From NCBI GenBank assembly GCA_003569705.1, contig BGOU01000002.1, positions 186,001 to 250,000 on the forward strand: 64,000 nt of DNA, written 5' to 3'. Each line of letters opens with the position of its first letter. Position 1 is the stretch's first letter. Of the stretch, positions 33,727 through 41,528 are shown one piece after another. The notes under the pieces were generated by a model that saw only the letters and a program-made list of their open reading frames with translations, made no database searches and was not told where the DNA came from. This DNA is from Nitrosarchaeum sp. GTDB taxonomy: Archaea > Thermoproteota > Nitrososphaeria > Nitrososphaerales > Nitrosopumilaceae. Both the position numbers and the translations under genes were made by a program.

Positions 33727-35181
33727 ATGTTTGATAAACTTCGTAATGCATTTTCAAATGCAGCGAAAAGTCTTGGTGAAAAAGAACTAAATGAAAAAGA
33801 CATGGAAGAAATTCTTTTTGAGTTGGAACTTTCTCTCCTTGAATCTGATGTAGCTAGCGAAGTAATCGATTCCATAAAGTTTGATTTGAAAAATCATCTA
33901 ATTGGTTCTAAAGTATCTAGAAATGAAATTGAAAAATTTGTTAAGAATAGCTTAATTTCTAGTATTTCGTCATTGTTTGATGCTGTAGGTAAAGTTGATC
34001 TTTTTGAAAAAATTAATGAAAAAAAGAAAACAGGTCAACCTTTTCTTATACTCTTTGTAGGAATTAATGGAACTGGAAAAACTACCTCTCTTGCTAAAGT
34101 AGCTCATATGTTACAACAAGCAAAATACTCTGTAGTGGTAGCAGCGGCTGATACATTTAGAGCAGGAGCTATTGAACAACTACGTGAACATACAAATCGT
34201 TTGAATTTAAAATTGGTTGCTCAAAACTATAATTCTGATCCTGCTGCAGTAGCTAGAGACGCAGTTCTTTATGCAAAATCACACAAAATGGATTGTGTAT
34301 TAATTGATACTGCAGGTCGAATGCAAACTAGTAAAAACCTGATGGAACAAATTGCTAAAATCACCAAAGTAGTAAATCCTGATTTCAAAATTTTTGTTGG
34401 TGATTCTTTAGCTGGAAATGACACTGTAAACCAAGCACGAGAATTTTTTGAATATGTAAAATTCGATGGTTCAATTCTAACAAAAAGTGATGCTGATGCA
34501 CGTGGTGGAGCTGCATTGTCTATTGTAAAAATCACATCCACTCCTGTGCTTTATCTTGGTGTTGGGCAAGAATATCCAGATCTAAAACCTTTTGATAAAG
34601 AAACTTTTCTAGAAACTGTATTTGGTTCATTATCTGATGTAAATATTAAAGAAATTTCTTCTAAACCCAATCCAACACCAGAACCCAATCCAACACCAGA
34701 ACCCAATCCAACACCAGAACCCAATCCAACACCAGAACCCAATCCAACACCAGAACCCAATCCAACACCAGAACCCAATCCAACACCAGAACCCAATCCA
34801 ACACCAGAACCCAATCCAACACCAGAACCCAATCCAACACCAGAACCCAATCCAACACCAGAACCTCAAATTGATTCTTTTACTAGTGATCCTTTTGCAG
34901 GAATTACAGACACTGATATTTTCAATTATTCAGAATTACACAATATCTCTCCACCAGAAAATGATGATGAAGCAATTAAACTCGGCACAAAAATTCGTGA
35001 TTGGATTAAGCATGGACGATCAAAACCTGGAGAATCCAAAATAGATAAAAAAACAAAACATGGTGAATTTGAAGAACATTTGTATAATAAAGAAGAGATT
35101 AAGGATGAGAAACACAAACAAGATAAAGAAGAAGAAAAATCTAAAAAGAAACGAGGTGTATTTGGATTCTTTAAGAAATGA
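33727..35181 (+). CDS. ftsY: Signal recognition particle receptor FtsY with C-terminal repeat and charged tail
   Basis: The 484-residue product begins directly with the N domain (FDKLRNAFSNAAKSL) and continues with the SRP GTPase: P-loop GINGTGKTTSLAK about 112-124, DTAGRMQT about 195, TKSDADARGG about 256. It targets ribosomes to SecY. After residue 313 come 11 exact NPTPEP repeats, then about 100 charged residues ending [12 protein letters not shown]. In most FtsY proteins the variable charged, membrane-touching domain is N-terminal; here it is C-terminal. Its end overlaps argF by 4 bp. Confidence 0.93.
   Translation: MFDKLRNAFSNAAKSLGEKELNEKDMEEILFELELSLLESDVASEVIDSIKFDLKNHLIGSKVSRNEIEKFVKNSLISSISSLFDAVGKVDLFEKINEKKKTGQPFLILFVGINGTGKTTSLAKVAHMLQQAKYSVVVAAADTFRAGAIEQLREHTNRLNLKLVAQNYNSDPAAVARDAVLYAKSHKMDCVLIDTAGRMQTSKNLMEQIAKITKVVNPDFKIFVGDSLAGNDTVNQAREFFEYVKFDGSILTKSDADARGGAALSIVKITSTPVLYLGVGQEYPDLKPFDKETFLETVFGSLSDVNIKEISSKPNPTPEPNPTPEPNPTPEPNPTPEPNPTPEPNPTPEPNPTPEPNPTPEPNPTPEPNPTPEPNPTPEPQIDSFTSDPFAGITDTDIFNYSELHNISPPENDDEAIKLGTKIRDWIKHGRSKPGESKIDKKTKHGEFEEHLYNKEEIKDEKHKQDKEEEKSKKKRGVFGFFKK
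34669..34866 (+). repeat. 18-bp in-frame minisatellite in ftsY (11 copies)
   Basis: Unit aatccaacaccagaaccc encodes NPTPEP and is repeated 11 times with only the final codon differing (cct). The near-perfect identity at the DNA level points to recent expansion or active homogenisation. All three frames on the opposite strand stay open, giving shadow frames. Confidence 0.95.
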
Positions 35182-36089
35182 AACTCAAAACAAAAGATCT
35201 ACTCACTCTAGCGGAGTTAACCCCGAAAGAATTTGTTCAATTAATTGATTATTCTATTATTCTAAAAAAAGAACTAAAAAATGGCAACAAACCTTTATTG
35301 AAAAACAAAACACTTACTATGATTTTTCAAAAACCATCTACTCGAACAAGAGTAAGCTTTGAAATTGGTATGTATCAACTAGGTGGACATGCAATAAATC
35401 TCTCATCACATGACATGCAACTATCACGAGGTGAATCAATTGAAGATACTGCAAAAACTTTATCGAGATACACTGATTGCATTATGGCAAGAGTTTATGA
35501 TCATAGCCTATTAGAAAAATTATCGCAATCTTCTAGCATACCTGTTATTAATGGATTATCTGACTCTTTTCATCCCTGCCAAATATTGGCAGATTTTATG
35601 ACAATTAAAGAAAAAAAAGGAAAATTCAAGGGACTAAAAATTGCTTGGATAGGTGACGGAAACAATGTATGTAATTCAATGATTTATGGATGTGCTTTAT
35701 CTGATGTTAAATTATCCATTGCGACACCGAAAGGATTTGAACCTGATAAAATAGTTGTTAAGGAATCTAAAAAATTTATTGATATTGATTTAACAACTGA
35801 TCCTCTAAAGGCAATTAAAAATGCTGACGTCGTAGTGACTGACACATATGCCTCAATTCATAATAACGATCCAAAACGAATCAAAAAATTCCTGCCAAAA
35901 TATCAGATCAATCAAACTTTAATGAGCAATGCAAAAAATGATGCAATCTTCATGCATTGTCTTCCAGCAAAAAGAGAAAATGAAGTTACGTCTTATGTAA
36001 TTGACGGTCCTCAATCTGTTGTTTGGGATGAGGCAGAAAATAGACTTCATACTCAAAAAGCTTTACTTGCTTCCATAATTCGCGCTTAA
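35178..36089 (+). CDS. argF: Ornithine carbamoyltransferase
   Basis: The 303-residue product has the carbamoyl phosphate site [11 protein letters not shown] (about residues 51-61), a second site [15 protein letters not shown] (about 128-142) and the ornithine-site [11 protein letters not shown] (about 256-266). It makes citrulline from ornithine in arginine synthesis. The start overlaps the ftsY stop by 4 bp, so an arginine gene is translationally coupled to the SRP receptor, with no obvious functional link. Distinguished from aspartate carbamoyltransferase by the HCLP motif. Confidence 0.94.
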   Translation: MKLKTKDLLTLAELTPKEFVQLIDYSIILKKELKNGNKPLLKNKTLTMIFQKPSTRTRVSFEIGMYQLGGHAINLSSHDMQLSRGESIEDTAKTLSRYTDCIMARVYDHSLLEKLSQSSSIPVINGLSDSFHPCQILADFMTIKEKKGKFKGLKIAWIGDGNNVCNSMIYGCALSDVKLSIATPKGFEPDKIVVKESKKFIDIDLTTDPLKAIKNADVVVTDTYASIHNNDPKRIKKFLPKYQINQTLMSNAKNDAIFMHCLPAKRENEVTSYVIDGPQSVVWDEAENRLHTQKALLASIIRA

Positions 36090-36090
36090 C

Positions 36091-36099
36091 GTATATAAG
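36091..36099 (+). promoter_or_regulatory. Candidate TATA box of the rpl18-rps5-rpl30-rpl15-secY operon
   Basis: gtatataag, the clearest TATA match in the window, lies 27-35 bp before the rpl18 ATG, so the mRNA should start within a few bases of the start codon. Confidence 0.55.
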
Positions 36100-36125
36100 A
36101 GCAGTTTCAAACTCGTGTTCTATAG

Positions 36126-36608
36126 ATGGCCTATTCAAACATTCTGAGAAGACTAAGAGAGGAAAAGACCAATTATAAAAAACGTGGAACATTATTGATA
36201 GGCAAACGTGATTTTATTACAGTCAATATTACTAATGAAAATACTCAGGTACAAGTTTTAAAGCCTGGTATGACTGGCGATAAGGTTATCGCATCTGCGC
36301 ATTCTAATTATTTACTTAAAAAAGGTTGGAAAGGTTCGAGAAAAAGTATACCTGCAGCATATCTAACTGGATATCTTGCTGGAAAGAAAGCTATTGGCAA
36401 TGGTGCCAAAGATGCTGTTTTGTATACTGGCACTAGACGATATACACAACGAATGGCAGCTGCATTGAAAGGCGTTGTTGATGCAGGTGTAAAAGTTCCA
36501 GCAGATCCAAAAACATTTCCGCCAGATGATAGAATTAACGGAAATCATCTTACAGTAAAAAATGACACTTCAAAAATTAAATCTGTTATTGATAGTGAGG
36601 TCAAATAG
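36126..36608 (+). CDS. rpl18: Ribosomal protein L18 (uL18)
   Basis: The 160-residue product is the archaeal uL18 with YSNILRRLREEKTNYKKRGT at the start, GWKGSRKSIPAAYLTGYLAG in the middle, and GAKDAVLYTGTRRYTQRMAA, regions that bind 5S rRNA. It begins the rightward half of the spc-type operon, behind its own promoter, and is 2 bp before rps5. Confidence 0.95.
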   Translation: MAYSNILRRLREEKTNYKKRGTLLIGKRDFITVNITNENTQVQVLKPGMTGDKVIASAHSNYLLKKGWKGSRKSIPAAYLTGYLAGKKAIGNGAKDAVLYTGTRRYTQRMAAALKGVVDAGVKVPADPKTFPPDDRINGNHLTVKNDTSKIKSVIDSEVK

Positions 36609-36610
36609 AA

Positions 36611-37438
36611 ATGAGCCAAACAACACAAAGTAAACCTGCTGGGCAAAAACCTGCTGGGCAAAGTAAACCCGCTGGTCAAGGTGGACCTGGAGGTAGAGGT
36701 GGACCTGGAGGTAGAGGTGGACCTGGAGGTAGAGGTGGACCTGGAGGTAGAGGTGGACCTGGAGGTAGAGGTGGACCTGGAGGTCAAAAAACTTATGGTG
36801 GAGGTAAACCTGGTGGACAAGCTAGACGACCAAGAAGAGAACCTGAAGAAGAGGTTTGGATTCCCAAAACAATTTTAGGAAAAAAAGTAGCTTCTGGAGA
36901 AATTACTTCTATTGAAGAAATTATTCAAGATGGTTTAAGAATTCAAGAAGCTGGTATCATTAAAAAATTACTCCCTGATTTAAAAAGTGAAGTCATCGAT
37001 GTTGGCATTATTCAAAAAATGACTTCTAACGGGCAATCTACTAGATTCAAAGCAATTGTTGCAACCGGTAATGAAAATGGTTACTTGGGAGTAGGTCAAG
37101 GAAAATCTAAACAAATGCGAATTGCAATTGAAAAGGCAACAAATCAAGCTCTTCTTAATGTTAGTCCAATTAAACTAGGATGTGGTAGTTGGGAATGCAG
37201 ATGTGATCAAAAACACTCTGTTCCATTTAAAATTAGAGGAAAAGGTGGAAGTGTTACAATTGAAATAATTCCAGCTCCACGTGGATTAGGTTTAGTAGCT
37301 GGCGGTAAAATTAAACGATTATTGCAATTAGCAGGTCTTAAAGATGCATGGACAACTGCAAAAGGTTCTACACCAACAATGAATTCTACTTCTAAAGCTA
37401 TATTGGACTGTTTAAAACAGACATTTAGTCAGGGTTGA
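36611..37438 (+). CDS. rps5: Ribosomal protein S5 (uS5) with Gly/Arg repeat extension
   Basis: Residues about 75-275 are a normal uS5: dsRNA-binding-like region with QSTRFKAIVATGNENGYLGV and GQGKSKQMRIAIEKATNQAL, and C-terminal PRGLGLVAGGKIKRLLQLAG. The first 70 or so residues are extra: three KPAGQ-type repeats followed by six GGPGGR repeats and another Gly-rich part. Such RGG-like tails are disordered and may bind RNA; this is inference. uS5 guards decoding fidelity at the mRNA entry. Follows rpl18 by 2 bp. Confidence 0.94.
   Translation: MSQTTQSKPAGQKPAGQSKPAGQGGPGGRGGPGGRGGPGGRGGPGGRGGPGGRGGPGGQKTYGGGKPGGQARRPRREPEEEVWIPKTILGKKVASGEITSIEEIIQDGLRIQEAGIIKKLLPDLKSEVIDVGIIQKMTSNGQSTRFKAIVATGNENGYLGVGQGKSKQMRIAIEKATNQALLNVSPIKLGCGSWECRCDQKHSVPFKIRGKGGSVTIEIIPAPRGLGLVAGGKIKRLLQLAGLKDAWTTAKGSTPTMNSTSKAILDCLKQTFSQG
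36680..36787 (+). repeat. 18-bp in-frame minisatellite in rps5 (6 copies)
   Basis: Unit ggtggacctggaggtaga encodes GGPGGR, repeated six times; the last copy ends in caa (Gln). The copies are identical, so recent expansion is likely. It is unrelated in sequence to the 18-bp repeat of ftsY 2 kb upstream. Confidence 0.95.
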
Positions 37439-37444
37439 TGTAAA

Positions 37445-37912
37445 ATGGCAAATGCATATCTCGTAGTTAGAATAAAAGGTCAAGCCGATTGTCCTTATTG
37501 GGCAACTACTACAATGACTTTGCTAAAATTAGATAAAAAATATCGTGCTACAATTTTGCCTGCTAAAGATAATACATTGGGAATGTTAAACAAAGTAAAA
37601 CACTATGTATCTTGGATTGAACTAGATGCTAGTTTAGCAAAAGAACTAATTGATAAAAAAGCAAGAAAAGAAGGGTATCAAAAAATTACTGCTGCTGATC
37701 TTAAAGAACTTGGATTTGCTAGTACTGAAGCACTTGGCTCGGCATTAGCTGAAGGTAAAGCAACTCTTTCTAAACTAAAACCTCTAAAACCTTGGTTTGC
37801 TTTAGCTCCACCAAGACATGGATTCAAACGAAGTACAAAAAAACTATATGGACAAAAAGGTATACTTGGACAAAATAAAGATCTTGGAACATTGGTAAGG
37901 AATATGATGTAA
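37445..37912 (+). CDS. rpl30: Ribosomal protein L30 (uL30)
   Basis: The 155-residue product is the archaeal uL30 (L7-type, longer than the bacterial form): AYLVVRIKGQADCPYWATTT at the start, IELDASLAKELIDKKARKEG mid-protein, and a basic end with PPRHGFKRSTKKLYGQKG. Stands between rps5 and rpl15 in the conserved operon order. Confidence 0.94.
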   Translation: MANAYLVVRIKGQADCPYWATTTMTLLKLDKKYRATILPAKDNTLGMLNKVKHYVSWIELDASLAKELIDKKARKEGYQKITAADLKELGFASTEALGSALAEGKATLSKLKPLKPWFALAPPRHGFKRSTKKLYGQKGILGQNKDLGTLVRNMM

Positions 37913-37913
37913 C

Positions 37914-38339
37914 ATGGCAACAAGATTAAGAAAAACAAGAAGACTACGCGGTGGACGACATATGGGATGGGGACAAGTAGGTCAACATCGTGCAAGTGGT
38001 CATAAAGGCGGTCTTGGAATTGCTGGATTACATAAATATCATTTTAGTACTTTGCTAAAAGAAAACCCAGATCATTTTGGACATGATTCTACTCATCCAC
38101 CTCACCCAATTATCACAAGAAAATGGGCTAGTGTCCGTGATCTAGATGATCTATTCTCAAAATTTGGTAAAGAAGAAGGAGGAAAGAAAATCATAGACCT
38201 CATAACTGCAGGATATGATAAACTCCTAGGTGGCGGTAAGTTATCCAATGCATACACCGTCAAAGTACCCAGATTTACTGCAACAGCAGAAGAGAAAATA
38301 AAATCAGTAGGGGGAGAGGTGCTAGCTGATAATGGCTGA
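37914..38339 (+). CDS. rpl15: Ribosomal protein L15 (uL15)
   Basis: The 141-residue product has the uL15 N-terminus rich in Gly/Arg/His (RKTRRLRGGRHMGWGQVGQH) and a globular C-terminus with NAYTVKVPRFTATAEEKI. It begins 1 bp after rpl30 and its end overlaps the secY ATG by 8 bp, as in many archaea. Confidence 0.94.
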   Translation: MATRLRKTRRLRGGRHMGWGQVGQHRASGHKGGLGIAGLHKYHFSTLLKENPDHFGHDSTHPPHPIITRKWASVRDLDDLFSKFGKEEGGKKIIDLITAGYDKLLGGGKLSNAYTVKVPRFTATAEEKIKSVGGEVLADNG

Positions 38340-39761
38340 AGGCAGTGTAACTAGTCTTATTAGAAAAGTTGTTTTCAAAGCAGAACCATATATTCCCCAA
38401 GTACCAAAACCTAAAAAAAGATATCACTACAAACTCGATTGATTTGGTCTGGGTTAGTATTGGTGATCTACATGGTTATGGGACAGACTCCTTTATTTGG
38501 AGCAACAGCACCACAGTTTGATTTTCTACAATTTGCCAGAGTTATTTTTGCATCTCAACAGGGAACGCTAGTTGAACTAGGAATTGGACCTATTGTTACT
38601 GCAGGTCTCTTGATGCAATTGTTAAAAGGTTCAGATATTCTAAAGTTTGACTTTAAAAAACCAGAAGAGAGGGGAGTATTTCAAACTGCTACTAAACTAG
38701 TAACTTACATTGTAATTGCAGCTGAATCGATTGTATATGCAACTGCTGTTTATGGCCCAGGTGTTCATGAACCCTACATCTTGTATGTTATGATTGGCCA
38801 ACTAATGGCTGCATCAATTATCATTATGTTCTTAGATGAATTAATCCAAAAAGGTTGGGGGCTAGGTAGTGGAATCAGTTTATTCATTATGGCAGGAGTA
38901 GCTCAACAAATTTTATGGAGTTTATTCAGTCCCTTACCAGCTGGTGATGGTGGTACTGTTGGAATCATCCCGTATGTTGCTCAACAAATGATGAGTGGAG
39001 ATTTATCTAATGTCTTATTCCGTTCAAACCAACTACCGAGTATTTTTGGATTATGTCTGACTGCCGGAATCCTCTTGATTCTAGTATTTACACAGGGTAT
39101 GAAAATTGAAATTCCTATTGTTTCTACAAAATACAGGGGCTTCTCAGCAGTTTATCCAATTAAAATGCTATACACTTCTAACATTCCAGTTATTTTGGCA
39201 TCTGCTCTAACTGCAAATGCAGTGTTTCTTGGTCAGATGCTATGGGCAAACTTTAACCCTCGAAACAATAATGCGTTTATGAATATTCTGGGTCAATTTG
39301 ATCCTACTAGTCCTTCTACACCAATTGGAGGAATAATTTACTATGTTACTCCTCCAAGAGGATTAGCTATCGCACTTTTGGATCCTGGAAGAGCTATAGG
39401 CTACATTTTGTTTATGGTTGGAATTGTAGTTTTGTTTGGCAAATTATGGGTTGAACTAGGAGGTTTATCTCCAAAGAGTGCAGCTCAAAACTTACTTGAT
39501 GCAGATGTACAAATTCCAGGATTTAGAAGATCGAATGCACCTGTAGAAGCATTACTGGCCAAATACATCCCATCTGTTACTATTATTGGTTCTATGATTT
39601 TGGGCTTGTTATCTGGAGTATCTGATGTTTTAGGAGTATTTGGTGGAGGAATTGGAATTTTACTTATGGTGGATATCCTCATCAACTATTACACTCAACT
39701 AGTACGAGAACAAGTAGAAGTTGTAATGCCACGTCTTGGTGCTTTACTTGGCAGAAAGTAG
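38332..39761 (+). CDS. secY: Preprotein translocase SecY, interrupted by a -1 frame break
   Basis: The natural start is ATG 38332 (AEGSVTSLIRKVVFKAEPYI), overlapping rpl15. After 27-28 codons, at the A7 run 38413-38419, the frame runs to a stop at 38440; adding one base, or a -1 shift, gives PKKKISLQTRLIWSGLVLVI and continues without a break to 39761. The joined protein has 476 residues and ten membrane helices, including the plug region GIGPIVTAGLLMQLLKGSD. Without the shift, translation from the TTG at 38439 would lack the N-terminus. SecY forms the export channel with SecE. Confidence 0.92.
38413..38419 (+). other. Frame-break site in secY (A7 run)
   Basis: Codons cct-aaa-aaa-aga; an eighth A would give cct-aaa-aaa-aag-ata and restore the family sequence. 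The run does not make a canonical slippery heptamer in phase (T precedes the run), which argues for a missing base. Confidence 0.75.
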
Positions 39762-40325
39762 AAAAGTTGTAGTGGTAGGGATACCTGGTGTTGGAAAAAC
39801 TTCTTTATTGCAAAAAATAGTTGAAATTTTAAAGATCATAACAAAAGTGTTAGCGTTAATAGTTTTGGAAGTATAATGTTTGAAATTGCAAAAGAAAATG
39901 GCATTAAAGATAGAGATGAACTAAGGCGATTGCCTCTATCTGAACAAAAAAATCTTCAAAAAATCGCTGCTGAGAAACTTGCAATGCTAAATGATGATGT
40001 GGTAATTATCGATACGCATGCTTTTATTAATTCTCCTGAGGGGTATTATCCTGGATTGCCCGAACATGTTTTGAAAATTCTCAAACCTTCAAACTTTGTA
40101 TCTGTTTCAGCAAAACCTGAGGAAATCTACAATAGAAGAATGCAAGATGATACTAGAAATAGAGATCAAATCTCAATTGATAATATTAAAAAAGAATTAG
40201 ACGTACAATCTGGTATGATTTCTGCATGTGCCGTACTTTCAGGCTCTCCTGTAAAATACGTGCTTAACAGAGAAGGAATGATTGATGAAGTTGCTGATAA
40301 AATAATTAGAGCGATAGGATTGTAA
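39748..40325 (+). CDS. adkA: Archaeal adenylate kinase AdkA, interrupted by a -1 frame break
   Basis: A TTG at 39748 overlaps the secY end and gives AESRKVVVVGIPGVGKTSLL, the P-loop of archaeal adenylate kinase. Near 39827-39833 (ttttaaa) the frame shifts and continues as DHNKSVSVNSFGSIMFEIAK from the -1 frame to 40325. The joined protein has 192 residues, the family length, with RNRDQISIDNIKKELDVQ in the later part. It balances AMP, ADP and ATP. The fragment starting at the ATG 39876 alone would lack the P-loop and be inactive. Confidence 0.88.
39827..39833 (+). other. Frame-break site in adkA
   Basis: Coding sequence gaa-att-tta-aag-atc reads out of frame afterwards; one extra T or A gives gaa-att-(tta-aaa or ttt-aaa)-gat-cat-aac, the family-like continuation. 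No slippery heptamer is present here, so a programmed shift is unlikely. Confidence 0.7.
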
Positions 40326-40326
40326 A

Positions 40327-40971
40327 ATGGTTCTTAATTTTATCTTTTTATTTTTGGATTCTGTATTCCTTGAAGGCAACGGCATCTTTGGATTTCTTGG
40401 TGGTGGTGGCGGCCAAGCTGCATTAGGAAGTGATGATCCAATTGTCAAAGGTGTAGTTCTAACCGTATTTGGAGTAACTGGTTTTGGAATTTTATTGAAT
40501 CTCTTTAATGCTGCAGTTAGAAAGAAAATGGTTGATCAAACAAAACTACAACGAATAATGAAAGAAACACGTTCTTGGCAAAAGGAAAGAATGGCTGCAA
40601 TGAGATCAAAAGATCAAGGGAAGATCAATGATCTAAATAAAAAATCGTCTTACATGAACAAAATGTCGATGGAAATGATGCAGATGAACATGAGGCCAAT
40701 GATGATTACTTTTGTTCCTTTGATTTTGATATTTTATTTTGTATTACCTGTATTGTTTTCACATCTTGTAGCAATATCTCCAATTTCTCTTAACATAATT
40801 CCTGGCGGTTTTTTTGAACTGACTTGTTCCGCAGCGAAAGCAGCAGACCCAACTAATCTATGTTTTCAAAAAGAAAACGCGCTATTTCTTTGGGCTTGGT
40901 ATTTTCTATCATCCATTGCGTTTAGTGGCATCATTATGAAACTAACAAAAACATCTATGGGCCCCAGTTGA
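40327..40971 (+). CDS. DUF106 / EMC3-like membrane insertase
   Basis: The 214-residue product has the DUF106 layout: an N-terminal membrane helix (VLTVFGVTGFGILLNLFNAAV), a cytosolic coiled coil with a Met-rich stretch (KMSMEMMQMNMRPMMI) and two further helices (FVPLILIFYFVLPVLF and LFLWAWYFLSSIAFSGIIM). Archaeal DUF106 proteins are related to YidC, Oxa1 and EMC3, and insert or assist membrane proteins. Its place between adkA and cmk downstream of secY is standard. Starts 1 bp after adkA. Confidence 0.88.
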   Translation: MVLNFIFLFLDSVFLEGNGIFGFLGGGGGQAALGSDDPIVKGVVLTVFGVTGFGILLNLFNAAVRKKMVDQTKLQRIMKETRSWQKERMAAMRSKDQGKINDLNKKSSYMNKMSMEMMQMNMRPMMITFVPLILIFYFVLPVLFSHLVAISPISLNIIPGGFFELTCSAAKAADPTNLCFQKENALFLWAWYFLSSIAFSGIIMKLTKTSMGPS

Positions 40972-41528
40972 CCAAATCAATCGTAATTTCTGGTCCTCCT
41001 GCTGTGGGAAAAACAACCGTAGCTAAAGGATTAGCCAACGAATTCAATCTGACATATCTCAGTGGTGGTGATATTTTAAAAGAAATGGCAAAAGAACAAG
41101 GATTTGATGCAGTTGGTGATGACTGGTGGGATACTGAAAACGGTATGAAATTTCTTAGTCAAAGAGAAAACAATTCTGAATTTGATAAGAAAGTAGATGA
41201 TAAATTAATCCAACTTTTTAATAAAGGTGGAATGGTGATAACAAGCTATACTCTTCCATGGTTAGTTGGTAACGGTATCAAAATTTGGTTAGCTGGTTCT
41301 CATGATAGTAGTTCAAAAAGAATGCAAACTAGAGATAATATGACTTCTCAGGAAGCATATGAAATAACAAAAATAAGATATGATAAAAATCGAGCATTAT
41401 ATAGAAAATTATATCATTTTGATTTTGGAAATGACATATCTGTATTTGATAAAATCATTGATACTGATAATCTTAATGCCACTCAAGTAATTAATATTGC
41501 AAAAGAAACTGTGAAGACATTATTATGA
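40968..41528 (+). CDS. cmk: Cytidylate kinase (archaeal type)
   Basis: The TTG-initiated, 186-residue product has the P-loop ISGPPAVGKTTVAKGLA (residues 6-22) and the archaeal CMP kinase features SGGDILKEMAKEQG and RMQTRDNMTSQEAYE. It phosphorylates CMP/dCMP. It overlaps the DUF106 gene by 4 bp and cbf5 by 4 bp, so DUF106-cmk-cbf5 are coupled. Confidence 0.88.
   Translation: MTKSIVISGPPAVGKTTVAKGLANEFNLTYLSGGDILKEMAKEQGFDAVGDDWWDTENGMKFLSQRENNSEFDKKVDDKLIQLFNKGGMVITSYTLPWLVGNGIKIWLAGSHDSSSKRMQTRDNMTSQEAYEITKIRYDKNRALYRKLYHFDFGNDISVFDKIIDTDNLNATQVINIAKETVKTLL

Noticed and set aside
34669-34866. CRISPR-like array
   Set aside because: The units are directly adjacent with no spacers and keep the reading frame of ftsY.
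34551-34869. Open frames on the minus strand across the ftsY repeat (Gly/Val- and Trp/Cys-rich)
   Set aside because: They are shadows of the 18-bp repeat, which has no stop in any frame; the plus-strand frame is a clear FtsY.
36545-36820. Ser/Thr/Arg repeat frame opposite rps5
   Set aside because: Shadow of the Gly/Arg repeat; the frame on the plus strand is uS5.
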